DNA from: Verrucomicrobiia bacterium | GTDB lineage: Bacteria; Verrucomicrobiota; Verrucomicrobiia; Verrucomicrobiales; DEV007 | Reading direction: 5' to 3' | Length of the DNA stretch: 64,000 nucleotides | Assembly (NCBI GenBank): GCA_020439995.1 | Contig: JAGROY010000140.1 | Coordinates: 1-64,000, forward strand | In this document: positions 33,315 to 41,938 of the stretch, piece after piece | Numbering within the stretch: position 1 is the first letter of the stretch | Layout of the letters: each line of letters begins with the position of its first letter | Notes under the pieces: model-generated | Seen by the model: the letters and a program-made list of their open reading frames with translations, nothing else | Database searches by the model: none | Told to the model about the DNA's origin: nothing | Translations under genes and position numbers: made by a program

Positions 33315-34159
33315 TGCTTCCCCAGCTTCGGTAGCCATTCCCTTCGCCATGTGAACACATGCACGACGAGCATGCCGACAGTGAGATCGGCGAAGTCGAT
33401 GAGTACGAGTATTCCAAGATGCATGGCCACCATCGCTGCCCAGGCAAATCCTCGGGTAGGACGAATGAGGGCGAGAGGTAGAAAGAGAATCTCCAGGAGC
33501 AGTGCTCCCCAGCTGAGGAGGTTCGTGACTAAGTCAGGCAGCATGAGGAAGCACTGGCGAGCCCAGTTGTCCCGGGCCAGCGGATTTTGCATCACATCCC
33601 GCAGTGCAGAACCATCGATCCAGCTGGGGCTGCTCAATTTAGCAATACCACTGAAAGTATACCCTGCCGCGAGCAGAATCCACACAGTCCACCATGCAAT
33701 CGCAGGGAATTGCCAGTCGGGATCAGGCGGCTTGCCTGTCACGTATGATTCGCCTCGCGGTATTCCGGCACAGATCAGCAGCAACAAGCCCACGTAAGGG
33801 ATGCTGGGATTGAGGATCAAGTTGTTCCGCGCGAACAACCATGCCCACACCAACCACGCGGCGCTGCACCAAATTACCCGACTTCGCCCGGAGATGACTC
33901 CCAGCGCGGCAACACATCCGCCAAACACGCACAGCCAGGCTATTCTTCCGTCCTGCGCTGTCCAAAGGGGATTTGGCAGAATATGTGGGATCAAGTTGCT
34001 TTCTGGAGAAGGAAGAATTCCCTGCCCTCCGAAGATTTCGCCAGCCCATGGCAGGAGTTGCACGAAGTGGATGAGTAGGTAGAGCCCTAACACTATTCTA
34101 AAAATCGCGAACTGACCGGCAGAGACGGGGACGGTTGATTCGAGAATGGTTCTTTTCAT
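33248..34159 (-). CDS. HTTM-domain (gamma-carboxylase-like) membrane protein
   Basis: The product is 303 aa with about eight hydrophobic helices. The opening GQFAIFRIVLGLYLLIHF and the later YTFSGIAKLSSPSWIDGSAL, with MHLGILVLIDF, match bacterial HTTM proteins related to vitamin K-dependent gamma-carboxylase. The substrate of the bacterial proteins is mostly unknown. Its start codon overlaps the stop of the upstream lipoprotein gene (ATGA). The last 22 codons lie antisense to the end of the dynamin-like gene and are low in complexity (Ala-rich), so the natural end may differ from the ancestral one. Confidence 0.78.
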   Translation of the reverse strand: MKRTILESTVPVSAGQFAIFRIVLGLYLLIHFVQLLPWAGEIFGGQGILPSPESNLIPHILPNPLWTAQDGRIAWLCVFGGCVAALGVISGRSRVIWCSAAWLVWAWLFARNNLILNPSIPYVGLLLLICAGIPRGESYVTGKPPDPDWQFPAIAWWTVWILLAAGYTFSGIAKLSSPSWIDGSALRDVMQNPLARDNWARQCFLMLPDLVTNLLSWGALLLEILFLPLALIRPTRGFAWAAMVAMHLGILVLIDFADLTVGMLVVHVFTWRREWLPKLGKHQRAAAVAADAGALAETVGTSK

Positions 34160-34683
34160 AGCCCAGGAGTGATGGGTGGAGGCTCAACTGTGGATGAGGC
34201 AGGAAACTCCCACGCGTTCGTTTCGCTGTCTGTCTCGGCCCTGATGATCAGTTTAAGATCGACCGCCTCCACAGGAATTCCGAGTTCTCTGCGCAGGTCA
34301 CCTTGCGGTCGCAATCCGAAGTGGAGGATCTCATTCACTAACCCGCGCGGCAGGCAGGGAGCGTAGGACAAGGCGGCACCGTATACATTCCTTCGATTAT
34401 AGGGGCCGCGCAGGAGGTGACCGGTTTTCGGATCAAAGGGCAACACGTTACGGGCTCCATTGACCGTGTAAACCAGCGAGAATTGCGAGCTGAATGTTTC
34501 GAGCATTGCTCCCTGCCCATCCTGAATCTCAGCCACGCAGAAGACTTTGGGACTGGGACTGATTACACTGGCCGCGCCGATGCCTCTAAGCATCTTCGAT
34601 CCCGTCATGTAGCCCGTCATCTGCGTGCAGCCGACAATGAAAAGGATCGATGCGAAGATGTTTGATCGAGTGATGGGTGTCAT
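34156..34683 (-). CDS. Putative lipoprotein of unknown function
   Basis: The product is 175 aa. A short hydrophobic leader ends in the lipobox FIVGC (Cys19). The mature part has no recognised domain; features include VLPFDPKTGHLLRGPYNRRNVYG and a Pro-rich C-terminus. It sits between the sterol-desaturase-like and HTTM genes and overlaps each by 4 nt (ATGA), so the three should be made together. DUF-type homologues may exist, but I do not recognise one. Confidence 0.7.
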   Translation of the reverse strand: MTPITRSNIFASILFIVGCTQMTGYMTGSKMLRGIGAASVISPSPKVFCVAEIQDGQGAMLETFSSQFSLVYTVNGARNVLPFDPKTGHLLRGPYNRRNVYGAALSYAPCLPRGLVNEILHFGLRPQGDLRRELGIPVEAVDLKLIIRAETDSETNAWEFPASSTVEPPPITPGL

Positions 34684-35552
34684 TGTTGTTCAGCGAGGGG
34701 GGAAGTTGCCCGGCTCGTTTGATCAGCAATGCGTTGATGCCTGCTACATGCCCACCGCTTGGAGCAGCCGATACACGTTGGAAGGAACCGCAGTGGCTGC
34801 GATCCTTCAGCTTCAGCTTTTATCACATTGCGAAACGTGAGCATGTCCTCAATGCGATCTTCCTGTGATGCCGTAAAGCCGCACTCCTCAGGTGCCGTTA
34901 TGGGATTCTCATAGGTTCCAAACACCATGTCCCAGATAGGCAGGTCGCTGTAATTGTTCGTGTGGTAGTCCTTTTCATGATGCACCCGATGCGACTCGGG
35001 TCTCTGGAAGAAGTATCCGAACCATCGTGGCGTCCGTATGTTCCAGTGGTAAAAGAATTCCGAAACGGCGGTGAGCGCGGTGATGAGGCTGGCGGACTCA
35101 GGCGAACAACCGAGCAATGGATAGGCGATTGCAGCACTGATGACGGAGTTGACGAAGATTTCGACAGGATGCTTGTAGAACGACATCACGATCTCTATCC
35201 GGCGGGGCGAATGATGAAGTTGATGGCACAACCTCCAGAAAAATGCAGATTCGTGGCGTGCTCGATGCCAGAAGTAGTAAATGAACGTGACGACAATGTA
35301 GCCGACGATCGATGCTGGAACGAAGCTTAAGTGGTCACTGATATGCAGCAATGATACGCCCTGCATCCACCGATCCCAGGTTAGCCCTGCCACGACTACA
35401 ATCGCTAGCTGGATGGCGTTCACCACGGCAACGCGAGCCCACCAGTTGCGAACTACAGGCTGTTCTGAAGCCGGCCAAAGTCTCTCGACTATGAACATTC
35501 CGGTGCCAATGGATGCTATGAGGAAAAATACCATGGACAGAGTGTGGGTCAT
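34680..35552 (-). CDS. Fatty acid hydroxylase / sterol desaturase family protein
   Basis: The product is 290 aa, a di-iron membrane enzyme. Helices 1-4 are followed by the His clusters WHRARH, HQLHHSP and HRVHHEKDYH, the eight-histidine pattern of the family. The last two boxes are spaced by the PRWFGYFFQRPESHRVHH segment common in bacterial members. It would hydroxylate or desaturate an acyl chain or polycyclic lipid using O2. It is the first gene of a tightly overlapping trio. It is divergent from a YiiX-like lipoprotein gene. Confidence 0.88.
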   Translation of the reverse strand: MTHTLSMVFFLIASIGTGMFIVERLWPASEQPVVRNWWARVAVVNAIQLAIVVVAGLTWDRWMQGVSLLHISDHLSFVPASIVGYIVVTFIYYFWHRARHESAFFWRLCHQLHHSPRRIEIVMSFYKHPVEIFVNSVISAAIAYPLLGCSPESASLITALTAVSEFFYHWNIRTPRWFGYFFQRPESHRVHHEKDYHTNNYSDLPIWDMVFGTYENPITAPEECGFTASQEDRIEDMLTFRNVIKAEAEGSQPLRFLPTCIGCSKRWACSRHQRIADQTSRATSPLAEQQ

Positions 35553-35614
35553 TCGGCTGTGGCTGCATAATTGATAGTAAAAAACAAAACATTGTTGTGA
35601 TTGATGATCTACAC

Positions 35615-35643
35615 AATCGATAGAAAGTGATAGAATATCGATT
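35615..35643. promoter_or_regulatory. Inverted repeat between divergent genes, possible operator
   Basis: Perfect 8-bp arms AATCGATA (35615-35622) and TATCGATT (35636-35643) are separated by 13 bp. They lie in an AT-rich 126-bp region between the divergent starts at 35552 and 35679. They could bind a dimeric regulator; no cognate regulator is adjacent. Confidence 0.35.
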
Positions 35644-35678
35644 ATTACAGGTTCGACGGTCGCGCTAAGCTCGCGGCA

Positions 35679-36449
35679 ATGAAAATCAAAACAAAACCAA
35701 TTGTTCGATTACTGTTGCTGATTGCTCTCGGCCACACTGCCATCAGCTGCACTTCCACGAGGCGTCCCCACGGTGGACGCTTTCCCTTTAGTTTGATGGA
35801 GAGCGCTCCCCGTCCTGAACGGATTTTCATCCACTCAAAGGAAACGCTCTCCGCGCCAATGAAGGAGGTCGCCTTCTATGCGCCGGAGGATGACGCGTCG
35901 TTCGATTCTATTCAACTCGAGACCGGTGATGTCATTGGTTTTGTGATGAGCCACCGGGAGGCTGGCGCATATCTGCGACGGGCAAAGTGGCAAAAGGTGC
36001 CATACGAAATCTTCCGCTTTGGGCACGTCGCCCTCGTTACTCCAGAGCGCACGCTGCTGAGCGTCTGCATGGGGGAACCTGTGACTGCTCATCTCACCCT
36101 GGATTCCCTCCGCAGCCAATCGTGGTTCGTCTTTCGACCACCCGCAGGAGCTGTGCACCCCGGTCGGTTGGCAGAATTCGTCACCCGGGTCACGGAGAAG
36201 GCATCCTCGAAAAAGGCCTATGATCTCACGGCTGCGTCCGGCCTGTGGAATGCCAACCCGTTCCCTGAATCACTAGAGGAAATGTCCAGCAAGTATACCT
36301 GTTCAACATTGATTATCGCAGCGCTGAACTACTCCGGCTACAGAGTCGATGCTGTTCACCGGGGCGGCGTGCTCGATATTGTGACGCCTCGCCAAGTGAT
36401 CGACAGCTATGGCATAGTGGTCAGGCTTAGCGAACAGGCGCCGTGGTGA
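35679..36449 (+). CDS. YiiX/C92-like permuted papain-fold lipoprotein
   Basis: The product is 256 aa. The leader ends in the lipobox HTAISC (Cys24), so it is a lipoprotein. The core follows the circularly permuted NlpC/P60 (YaeF/YiiX) order: LETGDVIGF, then FGHVALVTPE with the catalytic His, and much later SKYTCSTLIIAAL with the catalytic Cys. Members are thought to be amidases or peptidases acting on cell-wall or lipid-linked substrates. It is divergent from the sterol-desaturase-like operon. Confidence 0.75.
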   Translation: MKIKTKPIVRLLLLIALGHTAISCTSTRRPHGGRFPFSLMESAPRPERIFIHSKETLSAPMKEVAFYAPEDDASFDSIQLETGDVIGFVMSHREAGAYLRRAKWQKVPYEIFRFGHVALVTPERTLLSVCMGEPVTAHLTLDSLRSQSWFVFRPPAGAVHPGRLAEFVTRVTEKASSKKAYDLTAASGLWNANPFPESLEEMSSKYTCSTLIIAALNYSGYRVDAVHRGGVLDIVTPRQVIDSYGIVVRLSEQAPW

Positions 36450-36534
36450 ATGATATTTCGCAATTCCACGGAGGCTTCAACGTGCCCAGCTTGCAACATT
36501 GACAAACGGATACGAACATTGCCAGCATTTGACG

Positions 36535-39102
36535 ATGATTTCCGTTCCGTGCAAGAATGTTGGGTGTGTAAGAATCGGTGGGCTCCTTCCTTTAATGCTC
36601 CTTGTTTTGAAGATCATCTGTTCCGGGCAGGAAATTGGGGAAACCCCTCTCGTGAACCGGGGGCCCTATATTCAAATGACTACACCACGATCGGCAGTGA
36701 TCGTTTGGCGCACCAGTCGTCCCATTACCCCATGGATTGCCATCCGCAACTCACCAAATTCAGCAACGGCACAGACGATCGTCCAGGCGGATCAGATCGT
36801 CATTCGTGTGTCCAGCGACGTTTCTGCCCCACCTGCTGTGGCCAGGCTTGTTGGTGCCCCCGAGCAGACCTATCAATATGAAGCTCATGTTTCGGGGCTT
36901 GCCCCTGATACTGTATATTTTTACATGATCCTGGACCTGCTCGATCTGGTCGCAGGAGGGGATTCACAGCACTGGTTTCGAACGGCACCGGCGAGTCACT
37001 CAAGCAGGCCTCAGCGGTTTTGGTTCGCCGGGGACACAGGTGATGGCACGCCAGCTCAATTCGCCGGTTACCGGGGGCTCTATCACTTTCTTGAGAATGA
37101 GCCCAGTGCTGAACAACGGGCTCTCGATGGCTACATCCACCTTGGAGACATGGCCTACGGTACGATGGGGCAGGGCCGGGGCGGCACCGACGCCAATTTC
37201 TCGGATAATTTCTTCGGCGTATATGGTGACCTGATGAAACATACGGTGACCTGGACGACGATGGGTAACCACGAGGCCTATGAATCGGATGGGGTGACTG
37301 CCTCCGGCCCTTACTACGATGCATTTGTTCTCCCGGCGCAGGGCGAAGCTGGAGGTATTCCGTCGGGTACGGAGGCGTACTATTCGTTTGATGTGGGTGA
37401 TGTCCACTTTGTTTGCCTGGAGAGCAATGATCAGGATCGCACTCCCGATGGAATCATGGCCCAATGGCTGAAATCGGATCTCGAACAAACGAACGCCCGG
37501 TGGCTGGTGGCCTTCTGGCACCATCCCCCCTATACAAAAGGCTCTTACGACAGCGACAACACTGAGTTCAATCCCGACATGGAGGAGCTACGCATGCACA
37601 TCATGCCAATCCTGGAATCTGCTGGTGTTGATCTGGTGCTTTGCGGTCACTCGCATGCCTACGAAAGATCCATGCTGATCGACAGCGCTTACACGACGCC
37701 TACCACCGCAGTGGAAACCGTGCTGGACGACGGTGACGGTGCCCCCGGGGGAGATGGGGCCTACCGAAAGAACGCAGGCCTTGCGCCTAACAATGGCACC
37801 GTTGCAATTGTCGCCGGACATGGCAGAGGGGCGGAACCCCGCCTGCATTCGTACGGCATCATGGACATTATGCATAAGACGCTTCCTGTAACGGGATCAG
37901 TTCTGGTTGACTTCGACTCGGACACGCTGACGGGGCGCATGCTGGATGAATTTGGAGCGGTGCGTGACTCCTTTACGATTTCAAAATTGCACAAAGTTGA
38001 ACCCGCGTCCATTACACACCCGTGGTCACCCACTGGCGGCCCTAAAATCAAAATAACGAGTGTTTCTGGCGGGAGCGAAGTTGCCATTGATCCGGGCATT
38101 TCGGCTCCGGATGCCGAGATCCGCTACACACTGGACAACTCCGCTCCGGACAGAGATTCGCTGGCGTACACTGCTCCGTTCTTTCTCAGTGGAGAACGTG
38201 CCCATGTCGTAAGCGCAGCAACGATATGGCGGGACGGCGGGCGAATAAGCCCGGCGACTTCCAGAAATATTCTCCTTGCTGCCCTGCCCCCTTTTCGGGT
38301 AGAGCCTTTCGCCACTCAAATCGGTTCGACCGCAGACATATTTGAGGAACTCACCGAGGGCTTTAGTGCATTACGTGAGAGTCTGTTCTTAGGCGAAGGG
38401 CAGCTGACCGCCTTGCGTTTTTCCGAATTTCCGCTCCCTCCAGGTGCGACAATTCTTCACTCCTATCTAAGATTCACGGTGGGTGTTGAGGATGATAGGT
38501 TCGTTGAATTCAATATAGCGGCCGAAAAATCGCTTGATGCCGCAGCCGGAACGAACGGCCCTCCCTCGATTTCGGCCCGTCCTCTAACGGATGCTATGGT
38601 GAAATGGTCGCCTCCAGCCTGGACATGGATCTATGATCCGCATGGTGCCAGCACGCCCGATCTCTCCTCTATTCTGCAGGAAGTTGTAGACCAGCCGGAC
38701 TGGGAAGCTGGCAATGCAATTGCCTTTATCATCACTGGACGCGGAACCAGAGAAGCGGCTCGGACACCGTCACCCGAACTCGTGGTGCAATACGATTCTC
38801 GTTCTGTCGTTGAGCTTGCGACCAGCACAGCGATGTTGGAAGCACGCCTCGCGGATTTTGAAAACACACCTGTTGTCGAGTTGAGTTATCGAGCATTTAC
38901 GCCAGGCGGCATTGATCACTTTGACTACATTCTTGAGGTGAGTGCTACACTTTCTGGTGGTTGGGAACGGATTCACGTTTCACTTCCTGTTGATACCGTG
39001 CAGGAACTAGGCAGTATGTGGAAAAAGGTCACTGCCCGTATTCCCCTGTCCCAAATCGACTCCTCAAATCGCTATTTCAGGCTGCATCTTCTTCAACGTT
39101 GA
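36535..39102 (+). CDS. Secreted purple-acid-phosphatase-like metallophosphoesterase
   Basis: The product is 855 aa with an N-terminal hydrophobic leader (LLPLMLLVLKIICSG). A fibronectin-like domain (RGPYIQMTTPRSAVIVWRTS) precedes the metallophosphoesterase core: FAGDTGDG, HLGDMAYG, GNHEAY, WHHPPYTKG and GHSHAYERS supply the two-metal site, as in purple acid phosphatases. The C-terminal third holds a chitobiase-like segment (YTLDNSAPD) and a beta-rich domain. I chose the ATG at 36535; a TTG at 36499 lies upstream in frame. It probably cleaves phosphate esters outside the cell. Confidence 0.85.
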   Translation: MISVPCKNVGCVRIGGLLPLMLLVLKIICSGQEIGETPLVNRGPYIQMTTPRSAVIVWRTSRPITPWIAIRNSPNSATAQTIVQADQIVIRVSSDVSAPPAVARLVGAPEQTYQYEAHVSGLAPDTVYFYMILDLLDLVAGGDSQHWFRTAPASHSSRPQRFWFAGDTGDGTPAQFAGYRGLYHFLENEPSAEQRALDGYIHLGDMAYGTMGQGRGGTDANFSDNFFGVYGDLMKHTVTWTTMGNHEAYESDGVTASGPYYDAFVLPAQGEAGGIPSGTEAYYSFDVGDVHFVCLESNDQDRTPDGIMAQWLKSDLEQTNARWLVAFWHHPPYTKGSYDSDNTEFNPDMEELRMHIMPILESAGVDLVLCGHSHAYERSMLIDSAYTTPTTAVETVLDDGDGAPGGDGAYRKNAGLAPNNGTVAIVAGHGRGAEPRLHSYGIMDIMHKTLPVTGSVLVDFDSDTLTGRMLDEFGAVRDSFTISKLHKVEPASITHPWSPTGGPKIKITSVSGGSEVAIDPGISAPDAEIRYTLDNSAPDRDSLAYTAPFFLSGERAHVVSAATIWRDGGRISPATSRNILLAALPPFRVEPFATQIGSTADIFEELTEGFSALRESLFLGEGQLTALRFSEFPLPPGATILHSYLRFTVGVEDDRFVEFNIAAEKSLDAAAGTNGPPSISARPLTDAMVKWSPPAWTWIYDPHGASTPDLSSILQEVVDQPDWEAGNAIAFIITGRGTREAARTPSPELVVQYDSRSVVELATSTAMLEARLADFENTPVVELSYRAFTPGGIDHFDYILEVSATLSGGWERIHVSLPVDTVQELGSMWKKVTARIPLSQIDSSNRYFRLHLLQR

Positions 39103-39131
39103 TCGCCATCGGATCGAACCTGACGCGGCAG

Positions 39132-39596
39132 CTACTTTTCTCCACTTCCCTCTGTGTCAGCAGGAGTTGGTTCAGCGGGTTCCGTTACTCTGACTTCGCG
39201 TTCGGGTTTGCCTGCGTATTGATAGGCCATCACGTCCTCCTCGATCTTGACGCTTTCTTTGCGCATGATTTTTCCTTTGGGAAGGAAGAACGGACTGTCG
39301 GTCTCGGTAACTTCGATGACTACGTGCGTCTCCTCCTCCACACGCCAGGTGCCCTTGAACCGGATGCTCGATTGTGTTCCGAACAAACTGATCTTCATCT
39401 CACAGGCATAGGCACCGCCTTCCTCAAATTTGGCAACTGACTCAATGTCGGCTCCTGCCTGCTTTCCCTTGTAGCTCCACTTGCCAAGAATGTCTTTTTC
39501 GAGTCCAGCACGCGCCGAGGGGAGCGGTATCAGCAAGAGGCATGCGACAGCGAGCACGGCGAGGGGCACGGGCGGTGGAAACGTCGATCTGGACAT
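39132..39596 (-). CDS. Small exported protein of unknown function
   Basis: The product is 154 aa. I chose the ATG at 39596 because it gives a clear signal peptide (PVPLAVLAVACLLLIPLPSARA). The mature part begins LEKDILGKWSYKG, followed by beta-strands (ISLFGTQSSIRFKGTWRVEEE), suggesting a small lipocalin-like or barrel-like fold. The tail is Pro/Glu-rich. The open frame upstream of the Met has no similar character. Function unknown. Confidence 0.65.
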   Translation of the reverse strand: MSRSTFPPPVPLAVLAVACLLLIPLPSARAGLEKDILGKWSYKGKQAGADIESVAKFEEGGAYACEMKISLFGTQSSIRFKGTWRVEEETHVVIEVTETDSPFFLPKGKIMRKESVKIEEDVMAYQYAGKPEREVRVTEPAEPTPADTEGSGEK

Positions 39597-39648
39597 GAAG
39601 CAACCATACCGCTGATCAATCCAGCGTAAATGGGGATTATTCGGCGCG

Positions 39649-40173
39649 CTACGAGCCAGGTGGACGGTAGAAGCAGGCTGAGTTTGTGTGGTTGTAGCCC
39701 TGATCGTCACGCCAGACCGAAAACAACCACTCCTCTCCTACTTGAGGCAAAACAGAGCTATTGCGGGTGCTGATGGTGACTTCGGTGTCGCTCCTATCAA
39801 GATTCCCCTTCGTCCCTGCCATCAGGCGCGCCTTCCCCAGTTTGACGGAGAGCAGTTCGCGCCGACTGCCTGATCGTGGATTGCTGGTGATGCACTCGTC
39901 GATTTTACCATACCAAATGGCGACTGGGGCCGCCTGTCCTTTGCTTGTGCCTGAGGCCTGCAGGCGTACCAACTCCTTCGTGTCGCGGTACCAACCAGCT
40001 ACCACCGGGTCTTCCGAAAAGCGGCGATCGGCTTGTACTTGCCGATTCACTCCCTCAAAATAGCAGATTCCAAGAACTACGGCAATCAGAGCCAAGGCTC
40101 CCGCTCCCACTTTCAGCCACAATGGGTTGAGAGTGAATGGTTCAGGAGCTTGTTTCGATTTTCTCGCTGCCAT
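39649..40173 (-). CDS. Membrane-anchored protein of unknown function
   Basis: The product is 174 aa. A basic N-terminus (MAARKSKQ) precedes one membrane helix (WLKVGAGALALIAVVLGICYF). The rest is probably periplasmic, with no motif I recognise. The C-terminus GYNHTNSACFYRPPGS has a lone Cys. It lies upstream of the small exported protein on the same strand (52-nt gap), so the two may be co-transcribed. Confidence 0.65.
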   Translation of the reverse strand: MAARKSKQAPEPFTLNPLWLKVGAGALALIAVVLGICYFEGVNRQVQADRRFSEDPVVAGWYRDTKELVRLQASGTSKGQAAPVAIWYGKIDECITSNPRSGSRRELLSVKLGKARLMAGTKGNLDRSDTEVTISTRNSSVLPQVGEEWLFSVWRDDQGYNHTNSACFYRPPGS

Positions 40174-40427
40174 ATTGAATGCTGTTGCCTTGGGATTGGA
40201 CTGTCAGGGCGCACATTCTATTTTAAACTCCTCAAAAAGCAAGAAATCTGAATATTATGATTTGTTTAGAAGTTGCATTGACTTTGATGCGAGAAGCTCT
40301 ATTCCTGATCCGTGAACGTTCGTGCTCGTTTTGAAAGTAGAATCTTGAGAATCGCACCGAATAGTCACTTCGGAACTTGCCAACTGCTGTATAAAGTGGC
40401 TACCTATTGCTGATAACCAGTCTGTCC

Positions 40428-40934
40428 ATGAAGGTTCTTATTCTGATTCTCGGATTAATGTGCACCGCCACCAGCGGATTGGCAAACGTGTCGCCACAGC
40501 AGTTCCATCGGCTTTACCAGCCGCAGCTGTCATCTCTGGGCAAGTTGGAGGTCACGGGAAAGTGGCACGAGATTCCTTCTGCTCAAGTCGCCCATCCCCG
40601 AACCTGGGTAGCTCCCTTTCTTCAATCGGGTTCTGAACTCGTCCCCAAGTGCAGCCTTACCTCATCTGCTGGGATAGAGGTGACATCTGTCATGGGGATC
40701 GTGAATCCGTTGATTACGATTCACGTTGCTGACAAGCATTCGCTTGGATCCAGTCTGCCTCGTGTAGCAGTTCTTCAGAGCCTCATTGAATGCATCCAGC
40801 TGAATATGAAAGATGGGGCGTTTATCAATGTGAAGGTTTCGGTAGCGGAGGGAGTTCCGGCTGAGCAGTTTGCCTTGTTCGAAGGTTCTTACACGACCTT
40901 GAAGACCAGAGGCAGAGATCTGTCGGCGAGTTGA
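40428..40934 (+). CDS. Small exported protein of unknown function
   Basis: The product is 168 aa from the ATG at 40428. It has a signal peptide (VLILILGLMCTATSGLA), a conserved-looking PQQFHRLYQPQLSSLGKLEV segment and two Cys. No family is recognised. The 250 bp upstream hold no other gene. It is convergent with the AraC regulator. Confidence 0.62.
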   Translation: MKVLILILGLMCTATSGLANVSPQQFHRLYQPQLSSLGKLEVTGKWHEIPSAQVAHPRTWVAPFLQSGSELVPKCSLTSSAGIEVTSVMGIVNPLITIHVADKHSLGSSLPRVAVLQSLIECIQLNMKDGAFINVKVSVAEGVPAEQFALFEGSYTTLKTRGRDLSAS

Positions 40935-40979
40935 CGGGTGTTTTTCGAGCTTGTTCCTTGCAAACCGGGACTCTGCCAT

Positions 40980-41870
40980 TCACCGGCCGGTTGTGGCTGA
41001 ATAGCTGCATTTGCGAAAATCCCGGGGGCTGAGTCCACTATTTCTTTTAAAGGCGCGCGACAGCGAGAATGGAGAATCGTAGCCGACTTGATCCGCGATT
41101 TGTTCCAGCGAATAGTCGGTGCGGCGCAGCAGTTCTTTGGTCCTTCCGATACGCAGCCGGGTGAGGATCTCCTGTGGAGTGAGGCCGTACTGGCTGGATA
41201 CGATGCGGCGAAACTGGGCGCTGGACAGTCCCATGCGTCGCGCCATTTCCTCTACACTCCAGTTGTTCGAGATGTTGCCGTTGATCGTCTCCCAAAGGCC
41301 ATCCAACTGCGCTCTCACCAGCCCTTGTTCGGGGTGAGCGAGAGATTCGATTTCACGATCCAGGCAGTGACGAATGATCTCGGCGTAGGCCCGTGATGTC
41401 TTGCGCGATGTCGCAGTATTCATGAGTGATTCCTTAATGAACCACGTCATCGCCGACTCCAACTGCAATGCATAGGTCGAGTGACCGAGTGTGGGTTTAT
41501 CGTAGGGAATGGTGCCACTTGCGTGTGCGGCATCGAGATGGAAAAACAGGATCCTCCAGTTGTCGCGGGCGCGGTAGTGTTGCGGGGTTCCTGCGGGAGA
41601 AATCCACAGATCGCCTGGTTGCAGCGGGTGCGGGGATTGGATGCCCCCACTCAGATCTTCACCTTCCCCAGCCAGGGTGAAAATCACCACGTGAAAGCCG
41701 GGAGTAGAGCGGATGATTTCGTAGGGCTGGACGACGTCGCTAATGCCTGAGAAATTGACCCCGCGTGACGTCAGGGGCTCAGCATAAGATTCCTCGAGCG
41801 GCAGGAATCGCTCCTTGCACTCGCGTGGTATCGTGCACGAATCGGTTATGTTTTTGGGAGAAATGGCCAT
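40980..41870 (-). CDS. AraC-family transcriptional regulator
   Basis: The product is 296 aa. The N-terminal half is a cupin-like ligand domain (FTLAGEGEDLSGG, LQPGDLWISPAGTPQHY). The C-terminal 100 residues form the double helix-turn-helix of AraC proteins: SVEEMARRMGLSSAQFRRIVSSQ, then LEQIADQVGYDSPFSLSRAFKRNSGLSPRDFR. It is divergent from the DUF1549/DUF1501 pair with only 68 bp between starts, so it probably controls that pair in response to a small ligand. The ligand is not evident. Confidence 0.87.
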   Translation of the reverse strand: MAISPKNITDSCTIPRECKERFLPLEESYAEPLTSRGVNFSGISDVVQPYEIIRSTPGFHVVIFTLAGEGEDLSGGIQSPHPLQPGDLWISPAGTPQHYRARDNWRILFFHLDAAHASGTIPYDKPTLGHSTYALQLESAMTWFIKESLMNTATSRKTSRAYAEIIRHCLDREIESLAHPEQGLVRAQLDGLWETINGNISNNWSVEEMARRMGLSSAQFRRIVSSQYGLTPQEILTRLRIGRTKELLRRTDYSLEQIADQVGYDSPFSLSRAFKRNSGLSPRDFRKCSYSATTGR

Positions 41871-41938
41871 GGAAAATGGGACGTGATACGATACTGTCTG
41901 TTAGATTCAGGTATATACGAAGCGTTCCTAATTCCGCA

